NCBI GenBank assembly: GCA_964476565.1
Contig: CAYZBG010000010.1
Span: 1-64,000, forward strand
Origin: CAMAXB01 sp964476565
GTDB lineage: Bacteria; Verrucomicrobiota; Verrucomicrobiia; Opitutales; Opitutaceae
Length of the DNA: 64,000 nucleotides
Direction: 5' to 3'
Made by a program: the position numbers and the translations under genes. The stretch's first letter is position 1. The number at the start of each line of letters is the position of its first letter. Below, piece after piece: positions 9,063-19,176 of the stretch. Below the pieces are notes generated by a model that saw nothing but the letters and a program-made list of their open reading frames with translations, searched no databases and was not told the DNA's origin.

Positions 9063-10487
9063 TCAAGTGAACTTCAATTTCAAAGCGGCAACTCCAAGCA
9101 TGCGGAACAGCAATGCTCCATGTCGGAATCGGCTGATATTGGTCTCACCGTAGACCCGCTCCCGATAGCGAATTGGCACGTCCATGATTCGCAAATTCAA
9201 CCGAGCCGCACCGAACAGGAGGTCAAAATCACCAAAGGGATCAAAATCGCCAAAATAGGCTCGGTTAGCCACAATCTTCTCGTATGCTTCCCGACGCAGC
9301 ACTTTGGTGCCACATAGCGTGTCTCGAACTTGCTGCCCGAGCACGAAAGAGAAGGCCCAGGCAAAGAAATGATTTGCGAGCAGATTCAGAAACTGCATAG
9401 CGCGGTCGTCCATTGCATAAACCAATCGGGTTCCATTGGCGAACTCGGCCCGGCCGGATTGAACTGCATGATAAAAGCGCGGCAGCATTTCGGCAGGTAC
9501 CGTGAGATCGGCATCCAGAATCATGTAGATCTCTCCTGTCGCAGCTGCAAAGCCGGCCCGCACCGCGTCCCCTTTACCCCGGCCAGGCTGCTTAAGCAAC
9601 CTAACCCGAGGGGAGTTGGCCGCCGCAACGGCGCGCTGTAGCACCTCCCAAGTGTCGTCGGTGGAATTACCTTCCACAAATATAATTTCGGTTCCCTTCC
9701 CCATCTGGGGAATCTCCCGCAAAATCCGCTCAATGTTACCTGACTCATTCCGAGCCGGCACAACCACCGACACCAGCGGTTCGTTCCCGGTCGGTTCAGG
9801 TACAGGCCGCGCAACGTAAACCCTGTGCAAAGCGAACCATCGAATCACTGGGAGCCGCGCCAGAAACCGATTAAAGAGAGGGGCCAACAACGGTATATCG
9901 AGAGGAAGCAGGATCTCACTGCTTTCTCGGACCAGCTCGAGGCCAGTCGCATGAAAGGCGTTCCTCATATCATGAGGCGAGAACCATGTGCGCCCAAACC
10001 GCGGTTTGGCTAAGCCCAACCAGCGCGCGACCTTCAAAGCCGGGCGCCACAACTGACTGTAATTGGTCAGGATCAAGCGCCCGTCGCGGCCACAAGCGCG
10101 CTTGAGGCGGATAAGCAATTCCTCCACATCGTAGGCTTCGAGCACAATGTCTGGCGCGATCACATAATCGAACGTGTCATCTGCGTCGAACTCCTCCGGC
10201 GCCGCCTGGATGAATCTTATCTGCGGATGCCGCTCCCTGCCTTGTTGGATCAGCTTCTCTGATTCTTCGACTCCAACGGCTTTCCGAGGGCAAAGCGCCG
10301 CAACAACACCTCCGTCCCCAGCCCCCATATGCAATACGCGGGCGTTGGTCGGCACCAGACCTCGCAGCACATGAAGCAGCGAACGTTTGTAGGTGCTTGA
10401 CGCAACGTAGCGCGTGGCTCGGTCACGCCCGACTTGGGCGCGCCACTTAGTGCGGCGTTGTTCGAAATCGGATGTGCTCATTGGCAT
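9063..10487 (-). CDS. Fusion of a SAM methyltransferase with a GT2 glycosyltransferase
   Basis: 474 residues. The N-terminal ~200 form a class I methyltransferase (VLHMGAGDGG near 51 as SAM motif I, with VGVEE after it). From about 238 a GT2 domain follows: LVSVVVPARNES, a GNSTDDT loop in place of DDGS, and MILDADLTVP near 322 as the metal-binding DxD. The C-terminal part resembles DPM1/DPG synthase-type GT2s that use polyprenyl phosphate. One chain could glycosylate and methylate the same intermediate, though only co-localisation is shown. The separate methyltransferase gene ends 8 bp upstream in the transcript. Confidence 0.8.
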   Translation of the reverse strand: MPMSTSDFEQRRTKWRAQVGRDRATRYVASSTYKRSLLHVLRGLVPTNARVLHMGAGDGGVVAALCPRKAVGVEESEKLIQQGRERHPQIRFIQAAPEEFDADDTFDYVIAPDIVLEAYDVEELLIRLKRACGRDGRLILTNYSQLWRPALKVARWLGLAKPRFGRTWFSPHDMRNAFHATGLELVRESSEILLPLDIPLLAPLFNRFLARLPVIRWFALHRVYVARPVPEPTGNEPLVSVVVPARNESGNIERILREIPQMGKGTEIIFVEGNSTDDTWEVLQRAVAAANSPRVRLLKQPGRGKGDAVRAGFAAATGEIYMILDADLTVPAEMLPRFYHAVQSGRAEFANGTRLVYAMDDRAMQFLNLLANHFFAWAFSFVLGQQVRDTLCGTKVLRREAYEKIVANRAYFGDFDPFGDFDLLFGAARLNLRIMDVPIRYRERVYGETNISRFRHGALLFRMLGVAALKLKFT

Positions 10488-10495
10488 TGGAGAAA

Positions 10496-11239
10496 TTAAT
10501 CGTTCTTTTCAACCATCGTCACTGCAAACAGCCCCAGGAAATCGACTGGTTTTTCAAATGTACGGATAAGAGCGAACATCGCCTTCGGCAAGGTCAGCGC
10601 CCGCCCTATGCCTCCGCAGGCCAAGTAGGAGAATGGCATGATTCGCCTAGGCTGAATAACCTTCAATCTCGGAAAGCGGGCATGAAACAGATCCCGGTCT
10701 CGTTCAAACATGATCCATGGCAACGCGCCGTTTGCAGCTGTCAATGGCCCCCCCGGAGGAATTTCCCAACCCGCAGCCGGATCGAACGGTTCGTGGTGAA
10801 AGTGCCGGTAGATGAGCAGTGACCAAGACGTCGGCCAAGGCTCGATGAAGATCAGCCGACCGCCCCTGACCAGGACCCGGGAAGCCTCATCAAAGAATCT
10901 TTCAATCTCGGGAATATGATGTAGTACATTCGTTCCGACAATGGATCTCAGGCTGGCATCGCCGAACGGCAGGTCACGCGCATCCAGCACCCGTTCGACC
11001 GTTGGGATGGGAAGCACGTCAGAGGTTATTACTTCCGGGAGCAGATCCTTGAGAAACCCACCGCCGCTCCCGAGCTCCAACACGCGGCCGGTGACAGCAG
11101 GCAGCTCGGCAATCAACAAAGCATACCAGTGGCGGTAAAGCTGCTGCAGGTAAGCTCGCCGTCGAAGCAAGTCCGCCCTATGGGTTGTCGTGGCAGGATC
11201 GTCCAAACCGAGACGACCGTCCGAGGCATTCTTGGTCAT
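10496..11239 (-). CDS. Class I SAM-dependent methyltransferase
   Basis: 247 residues when started at ATG 11239, which overlaps the TGA of the upstream membrane-protein gene as ATGA; a longer frame to 11353 would overlap that gene by over 100 bp. VLELGSGGGFLKDLL near residue 53 is SAM motif I, and SIVGTNVLHHIPEIERFFDEA fits the post-motif region of Methyltransf_11-type enzymes. Probably modifies a sugar or lipid-linked intermediate of the operon's glycan. Target unknown. Confidence 0.8.
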   Translation of the reverse strand: MTKNASDGRLGLDDPATTTHRADLLRRRAYLQQLYRHWYALLIAELPAVTGRVLELGSGGGFLKDLLPEVITSDVLPIPTVERVLDARDLPFGDASLRSIVGTNVLHHIPEIERFFDEASRVLVRGGRLIFIEPWPTSWSLLIYRHFHHEPFDPAAGWEIPPGGPLTAANGALPWIMFERDRDLFHARFPRLKVIQPRRIMPFSYLACGGIGRALTLPKAMFALIRTFEKPVDFLGLFAVTMVEKND

Positions 11240-13788
11240 TGGAGTAAGGTCCATTCGTCTACCCGGGCAGTATAACCATCGGGCAGCTCCGTATAACGAT
11301 CGATTCTTACGCGGGTGTCTGAGGAGACGACCAACCCAGGGAATACCAACCAAAGCGAACGCTCGGGCTTGGCTCGGTTGGGCGCAACAACGAAGATTGC
11401 AAACGGGGGGGGGAAATCCTTGAGCGTTTCATCTAGCTTGTAAATCGAAAGGCCGGTCCGGTGTAGGGCCAAGCTAAGGTCAATGGGACGCGTTGCGAGG
11501 GGGCCGATACTCTTTGGTCTAACGACCGAATCTAAGATGTTCACCACCGCATCCGAGCCCCCATCAACGACGATGGGAGCATCGACTGGTGGCGGTTTGG
11601 AAGCGGAATGTCTTACGACCGCAATTACAATTAAACTGAATATAATTGCACCGATCGTCTTAAGATAGAGCGAAACCCAACCTATGCCGGATGGGCTTTG
11701 TCTGGGCTGAATCGACAAAACTAGCGACAAGATTGTGAAGAAAATCGGTAGTCCGAATGTTGTTCCGCGCCATCCTCCATCGCTCCATATTAAAGGTAAA
11801 GAACTGACCAAGCCGATAGCCAAGAGTACGAGGTAAACTGGCCACTTCTCGCCCTTAAGTGTTATCCAGATCAAAACCATGCACGCGAAGGCCCAAATAT
11901 ACCAACCGACCTTGGCGAAACCGGTAACGCGTAGCGCTAGGTCTAGCGTTAGGGCGTTAAGTCCGTTCGATAAATTCGATAACAATAGACGGACGGAAGG
12001 TCGTGGATCCTCACTGAACTGACGCCATGCCATCTTATACATTTCCCGCGTCATTTCCTTGGTAGAAAGTTGCCTGCGCTCCGGGTCCTCCGCGAAGAAG
12101 CGACTCGTGGCCTCGCCCCAGTGTGTACCCATCGAAAGGCCCAAAACCGTGTTAGCAGAGTTGGCATTGGCAGCCGCGTCCGCCGTCGAGATCAATCGAA
12201 AAGCCAAAGATGAAATAACGAGGACCACCCCAATTAGGAGCGCAGCGATGGTGGCACGGATCAAGCGGCGACCAGGGCAAAGCAATAGCTCTGAAACCGG
12301 CAAGGCAAGCAATATGAACATAGGTCCCGGTCGAATCGCAGCAGCTAGGGCGATCAAGCAATATCCCCAAAGCCGAAAGCCAAGACGACCTTCTTTCCAG
12401 CCGAGCAAGGATAGCCCCAGTCCAATGCTCCCAGCAGCTAGACCGCTTGCCTCAGATAGATATGAGCCGATAAACCCACCTCCGTATTTCACCAATCCCA
12501 CTAAAGCAACGAGTGCTGCTGCGCCAGACGCAATTCTCGCGATCACAATCAGTAGACCGCCGATCGAACTGCCGACCAACAACGCCTGCAGAACAAGACT
12601 ATACTGATAGACATCTCCAGCGACGGTCAGTTCGCCCGATCGCAGCAACGCGTGCATTGGCCGCCTTGCCACCCACTCCACTTTGACTCCTTCCCCCACC
12701 GCCCCCGAACCGACATACCACGCTGCGGCATCCGAAAATGGCAGACGCCCTCCCAGGACAGCACTGGAAGGTCCGTCGGCTGTCCAATCCTTAACCGGTG
12801 CCGGACCGACCCAAGTCGCACCGAGCCAGAGAAGCAAAAGCGCCGGTACAGTCGCGCCGAGCGCAGCCTGCCCTACGATGACATCAACCGTATCTCTTTT
12901 GCTTATTCCAGATATGCGGAAGAGGATCGAGCCTAACCACGATACCACCGCCAGTACAAGGGCTGCCACAAATGCGAACGAAAGCCATTCAACGGCCACA
13001 CGTTGGATTTCGTCGGCATTTGCGCCACTGATTTCTGGAAAAAACACTCCAACAACTGCCCCCCAAGGGGCCCCCAAGATCATCCAGGAAGAAACCGCAG
13101 GCAAGGATCCATAGGCCCACCAGGAAAAGAGCGCTACAAGCAGTATCATTACTACGGACACTGTCGAAAGACTTGCCTGCAGTCCTTTTGACATTCTTTC
13201 CACATGCCACTCGACTATAACCGATTCCAGGGCCTCGGTTGCATCGGTCTCTGGCGGAAGTGAGAAATATATTCCACTTTCCTCCGCAGTAGCCCCACGC
13301 CAGAACGAGTACCGACCACCGCCTTCGCGAACAATTGCTCCGTGCGGCGCATGTGGAGATGTCAGTAAGGCCTCGTTGACCCGCAAACGATGTCGGGCCG
13401 CCTGAGGCTGCTCGTTTGAATCAAACGGGCCCAAAACCCAATCACCACCCAACTCACCAATCACCTGCCGAACTCTGGCCTCACGTGCATATGCAAAATA
13501 TGCCTGTCCGTCTCGGTGCAGCGATGTTAGCGGCAAGACGGATTCAACGATACGATGCTCTTTACCGGTTAGGAGGACAAACGGTAGCAATCCACCCCAA
13601 ATGCCCGTCAAAGCACACAAGATTGCCAACCACGGACGAAGCCGGCCGCCTGCCAGCGGCTCGGGCCAAAGGCCACGGGCGACGGCTTCACCCGCACAGG
13701 AAATTCCCAGCGGCCAAATCAATTCGCGAACACGCCCGAACACCAGTTTGCCGATCGACTGGAAGCCTGAAGGAAGGGACCGGTTCAT
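11236..13788 (-). CDS. Large polytopic membrane protein of unknown function
   Basis: 850 residues from ATG 13788, which overlaps the asnB stop as ATGA; the frame stays open upstream, but that extension would lie inside asnB. One membrane helix near 45-70 is followed by a soluble loop of ~130 residues, then roughly twelve hydrophobic helices and a soluble tail of ~120 residues. The layout (first helix, long periplasmic loop, many helices) is GT-C-like or transporter-like, but I find no defining motif. Its position among glycosyl and methyl transferases suggests a periplasmic decoration step. I do not assign a reaction. Confidence 0.6.
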   Translation of the reverse strand: MNRSLPSGFQSIGKLVFGRVRELIWPLGISCAGEAVARGLWPEPLAGGRLRPWLAILCALTGIWGGLLPFVLLTGKEHRIVESVLPLTSLHRDGQAYFAYAREARVRQVIGELGGDWVLGPFDSNEQPQAARHRLRVNEALLTSPHAPHGAIVREGGGRYSFWRGATAEESGIYFSLPPETDATEALESVIVEWHVERMSKGLQASLSTVSVVMILLVALFSWWAYGSLPAVSSWMILGAPWGAVVGVFFPEISGANADEIQRVAVEWLSFAFVAALVLAVVSWLGSILFRISGISKRDTVDVIVGQAALGATVPALLLLWLGATWVGPAPVKDWTADGPSSAVLGGRLPFSDAAAWYVGSGAVGEGVKVEWVARRPMHALLRSGELTVAGDVYQYSLVLQALLVGSSIGGLLIVIARIASGAAALVALVGLVKYGGGFIGSYLSEASGLAAGSIGLGLSLLGWKEGRLGFRLWGYCLIALAAAIRPGPMFILLALPVSELLLCPGRRLIRATIAALLIGVVLVISSLAFRLISTADAAANANSANTVLGLSMGTHWGEATSRFFAEDPERRQLSTKEMTREMYKMAWRQFSEDPRPSVRLLLSNLSNGLNALTLDLALRVTGFAKVGWYIWAFACMVLIWITLKGEKWPVYLVLLAIGLVSSLPLIWSDGGWRGTTFGLPIFFTILSLVLSIQPRQSPSGIGWVSLYLKTIGAIIFSLIVIAVVRHSASKPPPVDAPIVVDGGSDAVVNILDSVVRPKSIGPLATRPIDLSLALHRTGLSIYKLDETLKDFPPPFAIFVVAPNRAKPERSLWLVFPGLVVSSDTRVRIDRYTELPDGYTARVDEWTLLQ

Positions 13789-15734
13789 TCGCGGGATTTC
13801 AACACCTCGCCGTGCCCCTGCAACCATGATTGAAACATAAGTACCGTCCATAGTTGCGGGGTCCAGTCGCGCCGCCCCGATTGGTGCTCTCTCCAAACTT
13901 GCCGGATTCGGACAGCATCGAAATACCCTTCGTCAGCAATCCTTCGCTCCGCAAGGAGGTGCTCGACCCATTCGCGCAGCGGCCCACGCATCCAGACACC
14001 CACCGGCACACCAAATCCCATCTTGGGTCTCTCAATTAGCCGCCGCGGCACGTGTCGGAACAGAACCTCGCGCAGGATCCTCTTGGTTTGCCCGCCGTGC
14101 ACTTTGTAGGCCAGAGGCAAGCGACCCGAGAACTCCACGATTCGGTGGTCAAGCAGTGGAACACGTGTTTCAAGCGAAACCGCCATCGCCGCTCGATCAA
14201 CCTTGACCAAGATGTCATCCGGCAAATATGTGATCAGATCCAATGCCATCATCAACTCCGCCGGCGCCAAATGCTCGAAGCGTCTAAGTTCGGATGTCAG
14301 CAGGGTTGGCGGCTCGTGCGCACCTGGCACGATAAGTTCGGGATTCCTCCACTGCGAAACCAAGCGCCGATACAGTTCGGGCAGTGAAGCGGAGGGAAGC
14401 ACACCGGCAGCCTTGAGTAGCTTGTCTGCTGGTGCGTTCATCTTTAGAGCTCCCCTAAGGGGCCGCAAGCCAGCTTCCCACCATCTCGAAGGAACAGCCA
14501 TAATGCTCCGTGCTATTCCAGTTCGAAATGCCTGGGGCATGCGGCTGAGCTTGTTCCATAACCTTTCGGTAAAAAGATATCGGTTATAGCCGCCAAACAA
14601 TTCATCTCCGGCGTCTCCCGACAGTGCCACTGTCACATGTTGACGCGCCAATCTAGTGACGAGGCAGGTCGGAATCTGTGAAGAGTCGGCAAAGGGTTCA
14701 TCGTAGATATTACCAAGAAGCGGAATCACTTCGCGAGCCTCTGAAGGCCTTACATAAAGCTCGGTATGATCGGTGCCAATATGTTGAGCAACGCTCTTGG
14801 CATACTCAGCCTCGTTAAAACCCTCCTCCTCAAAACCAATCGTGAAGGTCTTCACCGGGCGAGAGCATTGACCCTGCATCAAGGCCACTATTGCGGAGGA
14901 ATCAACCCCGCCGGACAGGAAGGCACCAAGCGGCACATCCGCCATCATTTGCTGACTTATTGCATGTCGAAGCAAACATTCAAGTTCCTGCGATGCCTCG
15001 GTGAAAGAACCTTGGAACGGCTCACGGTGCCCATCGACCAAAGTGGCGGCGGCATCCCAGTAACGATCTATTCGGGGTGTACGCTGCCTAGCTGACACTG
15101 TCAGCAGACAGCCCGGAGCCAATTTTCTAAGGCCACGGTAGATGCAGTATGGCGCCGGTACGTAATTGTGACGCATGTACAGCGCTAGAACATCACGATC
15201 CACTTCGCCCCGAAAGTCCGGATGCTCCCTCATTGGTTTCAACTCCGAACCAAAAACGAAATCGCGACCAATCTCGCCGTAATACAGAGGCTTCTCTCCC
15301 ATGCGATCTCGACCAAGTGTCAACGTGCGATCGACCCGATCCCAAACTGCAAAGGCAAACATGCCAATCGTGCGCTGAATCGTTGATCTTACGCCCCACA
15401 ACTCAAAGCCAGCCAACAGGACCTCGGTGTCAGAATGTCCCTGCCAACAGCGCTTCCCCAAGCTTTCTAATTCCTTACGTAGAATCTCATGATTGTAGAT
15501 CTCGCCGTTGTAGGTGAGGATGAATCTGGAACCAGGCGACTGCATCGGCTGGTGCCCGGCCGGCGAGAGATCAACAATTGCGAGTCGGCAATGCGCCAGC
15601 GCCACACCAGCCTCACGGTCCTCCCAGAATCCCTGGGAGTCGGGGCCACGATGTCGGATCTGGTTCGCCATCCGGCGAAGGTCAGCCCGTACAGTAGCTC
15701 CGTCAGAGGAAAAGATGCCTACAATGCCACACAT
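13785..15734 (-). CDS. asnB: AsnB-type glutamine amidotransferase (asparagine synthase family)
   Basis: 649 residues. It begins MCGIVGIF; Cys2 is the class II glutaminase nucleophile after Met removal. The RGPDSQG and NGEIYNHE segments complete the glutaminase domain. The synthetase domain has the PP-loop FLSGGVDSSA near 265 and ALSGDAGDELFGGYNRY near 370. In glycan clusters this family often amidates the carboxyl of uronic acids instead of making asparagine (WbpS in Pseudomonas O6, WbqG in E. coli O121). Co-occurrence with a UDP-HexNAc dehydrogenase in the same operon supports that role here. It is flanked by ATGA overlap on one side and a one-base gap on the other. Confidence 0.85.
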   Translation of the reverse strand: MCGIVGIFSSDGATVRADLRRMANQIRHRGPDSQGFWEDREAGVALAHCRLAIVDLSPAGHQPMQSPGSRFILTYNGEIYNHEILRKELESLGKRCWQGHSDTEVLLAGFELWGVRSTIQRTIGMFAFAVWDRVDRTLTLGRDRMGEKPLYYGEIGRDFVFGSELKPMREHPDFRGEVDRDVLALYMRHNYVPAPYCIYRGLRKLAPGCLLTVSARQRTPRIDRYWDAAATLVDGHREPFQGSFTEASQELECLLRHAISQQMMADVPLGAFLSGGVDSSAIVALMQGQCSRPVKTFTIGFEEEGFNEAEYAKSVAQHIGTDHTELYVRPSEAREVIPLLGNIYDEPFADSSQIPTCLVTRLARQHVTVALSGDAGDELFGGYNRYLFTERLWNKLSRMPQAFRTGIARSIMAVPSRWWEAGLRPLRGALKMNAPADKLLKAAGVLPSASLPELYRRLVSQWRNPELIVPGAHEPPTLLTSELRRFEHLAPAELMMALDLITYLPDDILVKVDRAAMAVSLETRVPLLDHRIVEFSGRLPLAYKVHGGQTKRILREVLFRHVPRRLIERPKMGFGVPVGVWMRGPLREWVEHLLAERRIADEGYFDAVRIRQVWREHQSGRRDWTPQLWTVLMFQSWLQGHGEVLKSRE

Positions 15735-15735
15735 A

Positions 15736-16599
15736 TCAATTTATTTGCTTTCGATAGCCGACGGCGCACCAAAATGGAGCCTCCTTTGAGAACTGGATAT
15801 TCTCCAAACCGGCTCGCACCATCATTTCCTCAATTTGCGGTCGTGTAAATCGCTGTTCCAACCGCGTGCCAAATCGATCCAACGCATCAGTACGCATAGT
15901 GTAGAAACTGCATCTACGATAGCTACTGAGCGGAAACGCGCTCACTTCGCCTCCCATGCGTTCGAACAGCCGCGCAGCCCTAGCCAGAGGCCAGTACACC
16001 GCAACTGCGATCAACTGGCTCGACGCGTAGCGCAGCCCGTGGGGCAAACGAGAAATGATGAATCGGCCAGCCTCGGAAGCACGCCACACCCAACGATACC
16101 AAGCGGGACGGTTGTCGAACGCATAGTAGAGATATAATAAAAGCGGAGCTCCGGGTTTTAACTTCTGGACGCACGACGCGATCGCCGCAGCGGTATCCGG
16201 AACGTGATGCAATACACCAAGGGAATATCCAAAATCCATGCTCGCATCCGCAAAAGGCATCGAGTCAACGCCCGCCTTGTAGAAGAAGCAGTTGCGGTGG
16301 TGTCGAAGATTTCGCCGTGCCACCACCAACGCCTCGCTGGGATCGATGCAATGCAAGGCACCAACCCGGGATGCGACGAGCGTCGCCCAACGGCCAGTGC
16401 CACAACCAAGGTCAAAGCCGATCGAATCGGAACCGATCTTGTGCCAGGGAAAGACCCTGAAATAGGCGTTGAACAAACGGGCCCTTTCGCCCGCCGGCAA
16501 CTCCGATTGGTCGAAACGCATCCACTCGTCGCCAAAGCCCCGAACAGTTGCATGATCGATGTTGGCATTGGAAGATGAATTGCCAGTCTCCTCGTTCAT
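15736..16599 (-). CDS. Class I SAM-dependent methyltransferase
   Basis: 287 residues from ATG 16599, which forms an ATGA overlap with the upstream GT4 gene. FDLGCGTGRWATLVA near residue 61 is SAM motif I, and GYSLGVLHHVPDTAAAI is the motif II/III region. A hydrophobic patch around 175-205 (WVWRASEAGRFIISRLPHGL and following) may touch the membrane. Likely methylates a sugar of the repeat unit; substrate not determinable. Confidence 0.8.
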   Translation of the reverse strand: MNEETGNSSSNANIDHATVRGFGDEWMRFDQSELPAGERARLFNAYFRVFPWHKIGSDSIGFDLGCGTGRWATLVASRVGALHCIDPSEALVVARRNLRHHRNCFFYKAGVDSMPFADASMDFGYSLGVLHHVPDTAAAIASCVQKLKPGAPLLLYLYYAFDNRPAWYRWVWRASEAGRFIISRLPHGLRYASSQLIAVAVYWPLARAARLFERMGGEVSAFPLSSYRRCSFYTMRTDALDRFGTRLEQRFTRPQIEEMMVRAGLENIQFSKEAPFWCAVGYRKQIN

Positions 16600-17810
16600 A
16601 AAATTGTGCTCCCATGCCGTCCGTAATCGTCCGCGGCCGGAACCGTCCCAAGCAGATGGTAGCAAATCTCATATGCATCAACGCAGCGGGACAACGTAAA
16701 GCGTGATTCTACGCGCTCACGCGCAGCCTTTCCCATCGTCAACCGACGATCTTTGTCGGCCAATGCCACGAGAGCCGCCGCCAGATGCCTTGGGGAGCGT
16801 GCAGGAACAATATATCCAGTGCTGCCATGCACAACAGCCTCGGCGTTGCCACCGACATCGGTCGCAACCACGGGCAGTCCCGCCCCCATTGCCTCCAAAA
16901 TTGCGTTAGAAAACCCTTCTTGATGGGAGCAAAGCATACCCACGTCAGATGCAAACAACAGGTCAGCGACGTCGTGACGCATGCCCACCCATAGAACATG
17001 ACGACCCAGTCCAAGATTCTCGGACTCCTCACGCAGAGCATGCCCAATTCCGTCGTCCCTACCCACCACCAAAAAGACCCAGCGCTGCTTCAGCCCGGAT
17101 CGTGCAAGCGCAAATGCACGCAGGGCGTCACTATGGCCTTTATAATGAATCAAATTGGCCACCATGATAAAAACGAGTGTATCAGCTTCGATCCCGAGCG
17201 CAGACCGCACCTCTGCCCTCGCCCGCTTGGCTGCAAGCAGCCCAACCTCGATGCCATTGTATATCAGGTCTATCTTTCCAGCCGGCAAGCCCTCCCCGCG
17301 CAACTGATCCACCACCGCGAGTGAGTTACCCAGAACCCGATGAGTGGTGTGATGCAATACCCGCTCCAACCATCGGCTAATCGGGCGTTTCTTCTGGTAA
17401 TCATTAAGACTTCGCCGGCTCATAATTCTGACCGGCGTACGGGCTATCAGCGCACACACCGCGCCGAGCATGTAGGCTTGTGGAAGAAAGAAATGAACCG
17501 CAGAAGGCTGATTGACGCAAAGATGTGCAGTTAAACCCCAGGTGGCCGCAATAAGCCGAAGGAGTCGTCGCCCAATATCCGCGCCACTGCTGCCGGCTAT
17601 GCTTGGCGTGAAGACCGGTATGCCTTTCTCTTCCAAGGCATCGGCCATCACGCCACGTCGCGAGACACAGTAGAGCTGCACCATCCATCCCCGGTTTTTC
17701 AGCTCAGGCAGAACCTGAAAAAGATGCCGCTCGGCGCCACCTAGGTCAAGCGACCCAATCACAAAGACAATATCAGTTCGCCGTCTATGATGATTTCCGC
17801 GGTGCATCAT
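16596..17810 (-). CDS. GT4-family glycosyltransferase
   Basis: 404 residues from ATG 17810, preceded by AAGGA five bases upstream, one of the few good Shine-Dalgarno sites in the operon; a second ATG follows immediately. The GT-B N-domain shows IVFVIGSLDLGGAERHLFQV, with the GGAE signature of GT4 enzymes. The C-domain has SHQEGFSNAILEAMGAGLPV, containing EX7E. Cytoplasmic, acting on the lipid-linked repeat; sugar specificity unknown. Seven bases separate it from the polymerase gene. Confidence 0.85.
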   Translation of the reverse strand: MMHRGNHHRRRTDIVFVIGSLDLGGAERHLFQVLPELKNRGWMVQLYCVSRRGVMADALEEKGIPVFTPSIAGSSGADIGRRLLRLIAATWGLTAHLCVNQPSAVHFFLPQAYMLGAVCALIARTPVRIMSRRSLNDYQKKRPISRWLERVLHHTTHRVLGNSLAVVDQLRGEGLPAGKIDLIYNGIEVGLLAAKRARAEVRSALGIEADTLVFIMVANLIHYKGHSDALRAFALARSGLKQRWVFLVVGRDDGIGHALREESENLGLGRHVLWVGMRHDVADLLFASDVGMLCSHQEGFSNAILEAMGAGLPVVATDVGGNAEAVVHGSTGYIVPARSPRHLAAALVALADKDRRLTMGKAARERVESRFTLSRCVDAYEICYHLLGTVPAADDYGRHGSTIL

Positions 17811-17817
17811 GTAATCC

Positions 17818-19176
17818 TTACGGCTTGGCTTGCATTTCATCCGCCGGGCGATGGGGAGCGATCTTGAGTACAAAAAGAATTAATAATACTAACATGAACA
17901 TATCGATTGAGAACGTAAAATCGAGGCTCCCCGTGTTTATCGGTAGGCAATATATAAAAATGAAAACAGCAAATACCGCCGAAGACTGAAAGTCGACGAC
18001 GCACCTTCGACGGGCGCGTTCAATGATGCCTAAACCTGCGCCGAAAATCAGTCCATAGATCAGCGGCCCAAGCCAGCGGAAGTCCAACCACATCATACCC
18101 ATCCAGCCAGGCGGAATATCTTGGTCATCCTCACTCATGAAGACTGCCGTCGTATGGCGCACAATCCGCTCGGGGAACGGATCCTCAAAGCCCAGCGCAC
18201 CTTCCGGAAAGCGCCGGAGTACGGACCAGAGATGGTCTGCACCCAGCCGTGGCGGTAAGTCAATCAAGGCCACAGAGCCAAGAGACTCGGTGACGGTAAT
18301 ACCAATGTCCGACGCAATATAGATCGAGTTCTTCAAAGGTCCCCGCGCCGGCAGCACCACCTCCTGCACATCGCTTGCCAGATAGGAAAGCAATTGCTTG
18401 CCCCCAAAGATCACGGTCACGCCAGCCAGCCCCAACATCAGCAACTGCCATACCTTTGGACGACGCCCCGCCAGCATCAGCGTGAAGACAAAAAGGATGG
18501 GCGGAATCAGCAGGCTCCGGCGAGAAACACACAATAGGGCAAGAACGCCAACAATACCCCCCCAAATAAAGAATGTCGGTGAAACCATGCGCCAGCGGCG
18601 CGCGAGAAAAAGGCCAAGAAAGGCTATGAGAAGGAAGCTCTGGGTTAGCGAGAACAAGTTCGCATTAACAAAAGTTCGCACAATCTCAGGGTCCGAGTTC
18701 CGGAAGCGCACCAGCGACCGGTAGCCTTCTCCCAACGAACCACCCAGATCGTAAAGAAGAACCGCGCCCGATGTAAGACCCAGCACGGCCACAAAAATCA
18801 GCGCCGGCCGTCCAAAACTCAATCGCAACTCAGGTACCGTGACTTTCACACGAGAGGGAAGCATGGCCGAATAGCTGAGCCATGAAAACACCACGAACAT
18901 AGCCATGAAGGCCAAAACCAGCAGCTGATGCCCTCCATCGACTGCTCCATAGACCCGATCAAAAAACGTATTGCCTAGCTCGACGGGCCCCGGTCCATGC
19001 AATGCCAGACAACTGTAGATAATGGCCGCAGGCCCGATACATTGGAGGAAGAAAGTAGCGAGAAAGACGGAGAAGGCATCAAAGTGCCTCAGTCTCGAGC
19101 GCAACACTTCGAAACCCAGCGTCGAGGCGAAGAGCCACCACGCGCCGAGGGCTGCTAGAATTTGCGTCAGGCTCAA
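17818..19176 (-). CDS. wzy: Wzy-like oligosaccharide repeat-unit polymerase
   Basis: 452 residues, nearly all membrane: about eleven hydrophobic segments with a large loop around residues 275-350 containing several Arg, Asp and Glu residues. Size, topology and context (flippase two genes upstream, Wzz-like protein at the head of the locus) fit an O-antigen/capsule polymerase that joins undecaprenyl-linked repeats in the periplasm. Wzy proteins share little sequence, so the call rests on topology and neighbours. It could instead be an O-antigen ligase-like protein. The ATG overlaps the methyltransferase stop (ATGA). Confidence 0.65.
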   Translation of the reverse strand: MSLTQILAALGAWWLFASTLGFEVLRSRLRHFDAFSVFLATFFLQCIGPAAIIYSCLALHGPGPVELGNTFFDRVYGAVDGGHQLLVLAFMAMFVVFSWLSYSAMLPSRVKVTVPELRLSFGRPALIFVAVLGLTSGAVLLYDLGGSLGEGYRSLVRFRNSDPEIVRTFVNANLFSLTQSFLLIAFLGLFLARRWRMVSPTFFIWGGIVGVLALLCVSRRSLLIPPILFVFTLMLAGRRPKVWQLLMLGLAGVTVIFGGKQLLSYLASDVQEVVLPARGPLKNSIYIASDIGITVTESLGSVALIDLPPRLGADHLWSVLRRFPEGALGFEDPFPERIVRHTTAVFMSEDDQDIPPGWMGMMWLDFRWLGPLIYGLIFGAGLGIIERARRRCVVDFQSSAVFAVFIFIYCLPINTGSLDFTFSIDMFMLVLLILFVLKIAPHRPADEMQAKP

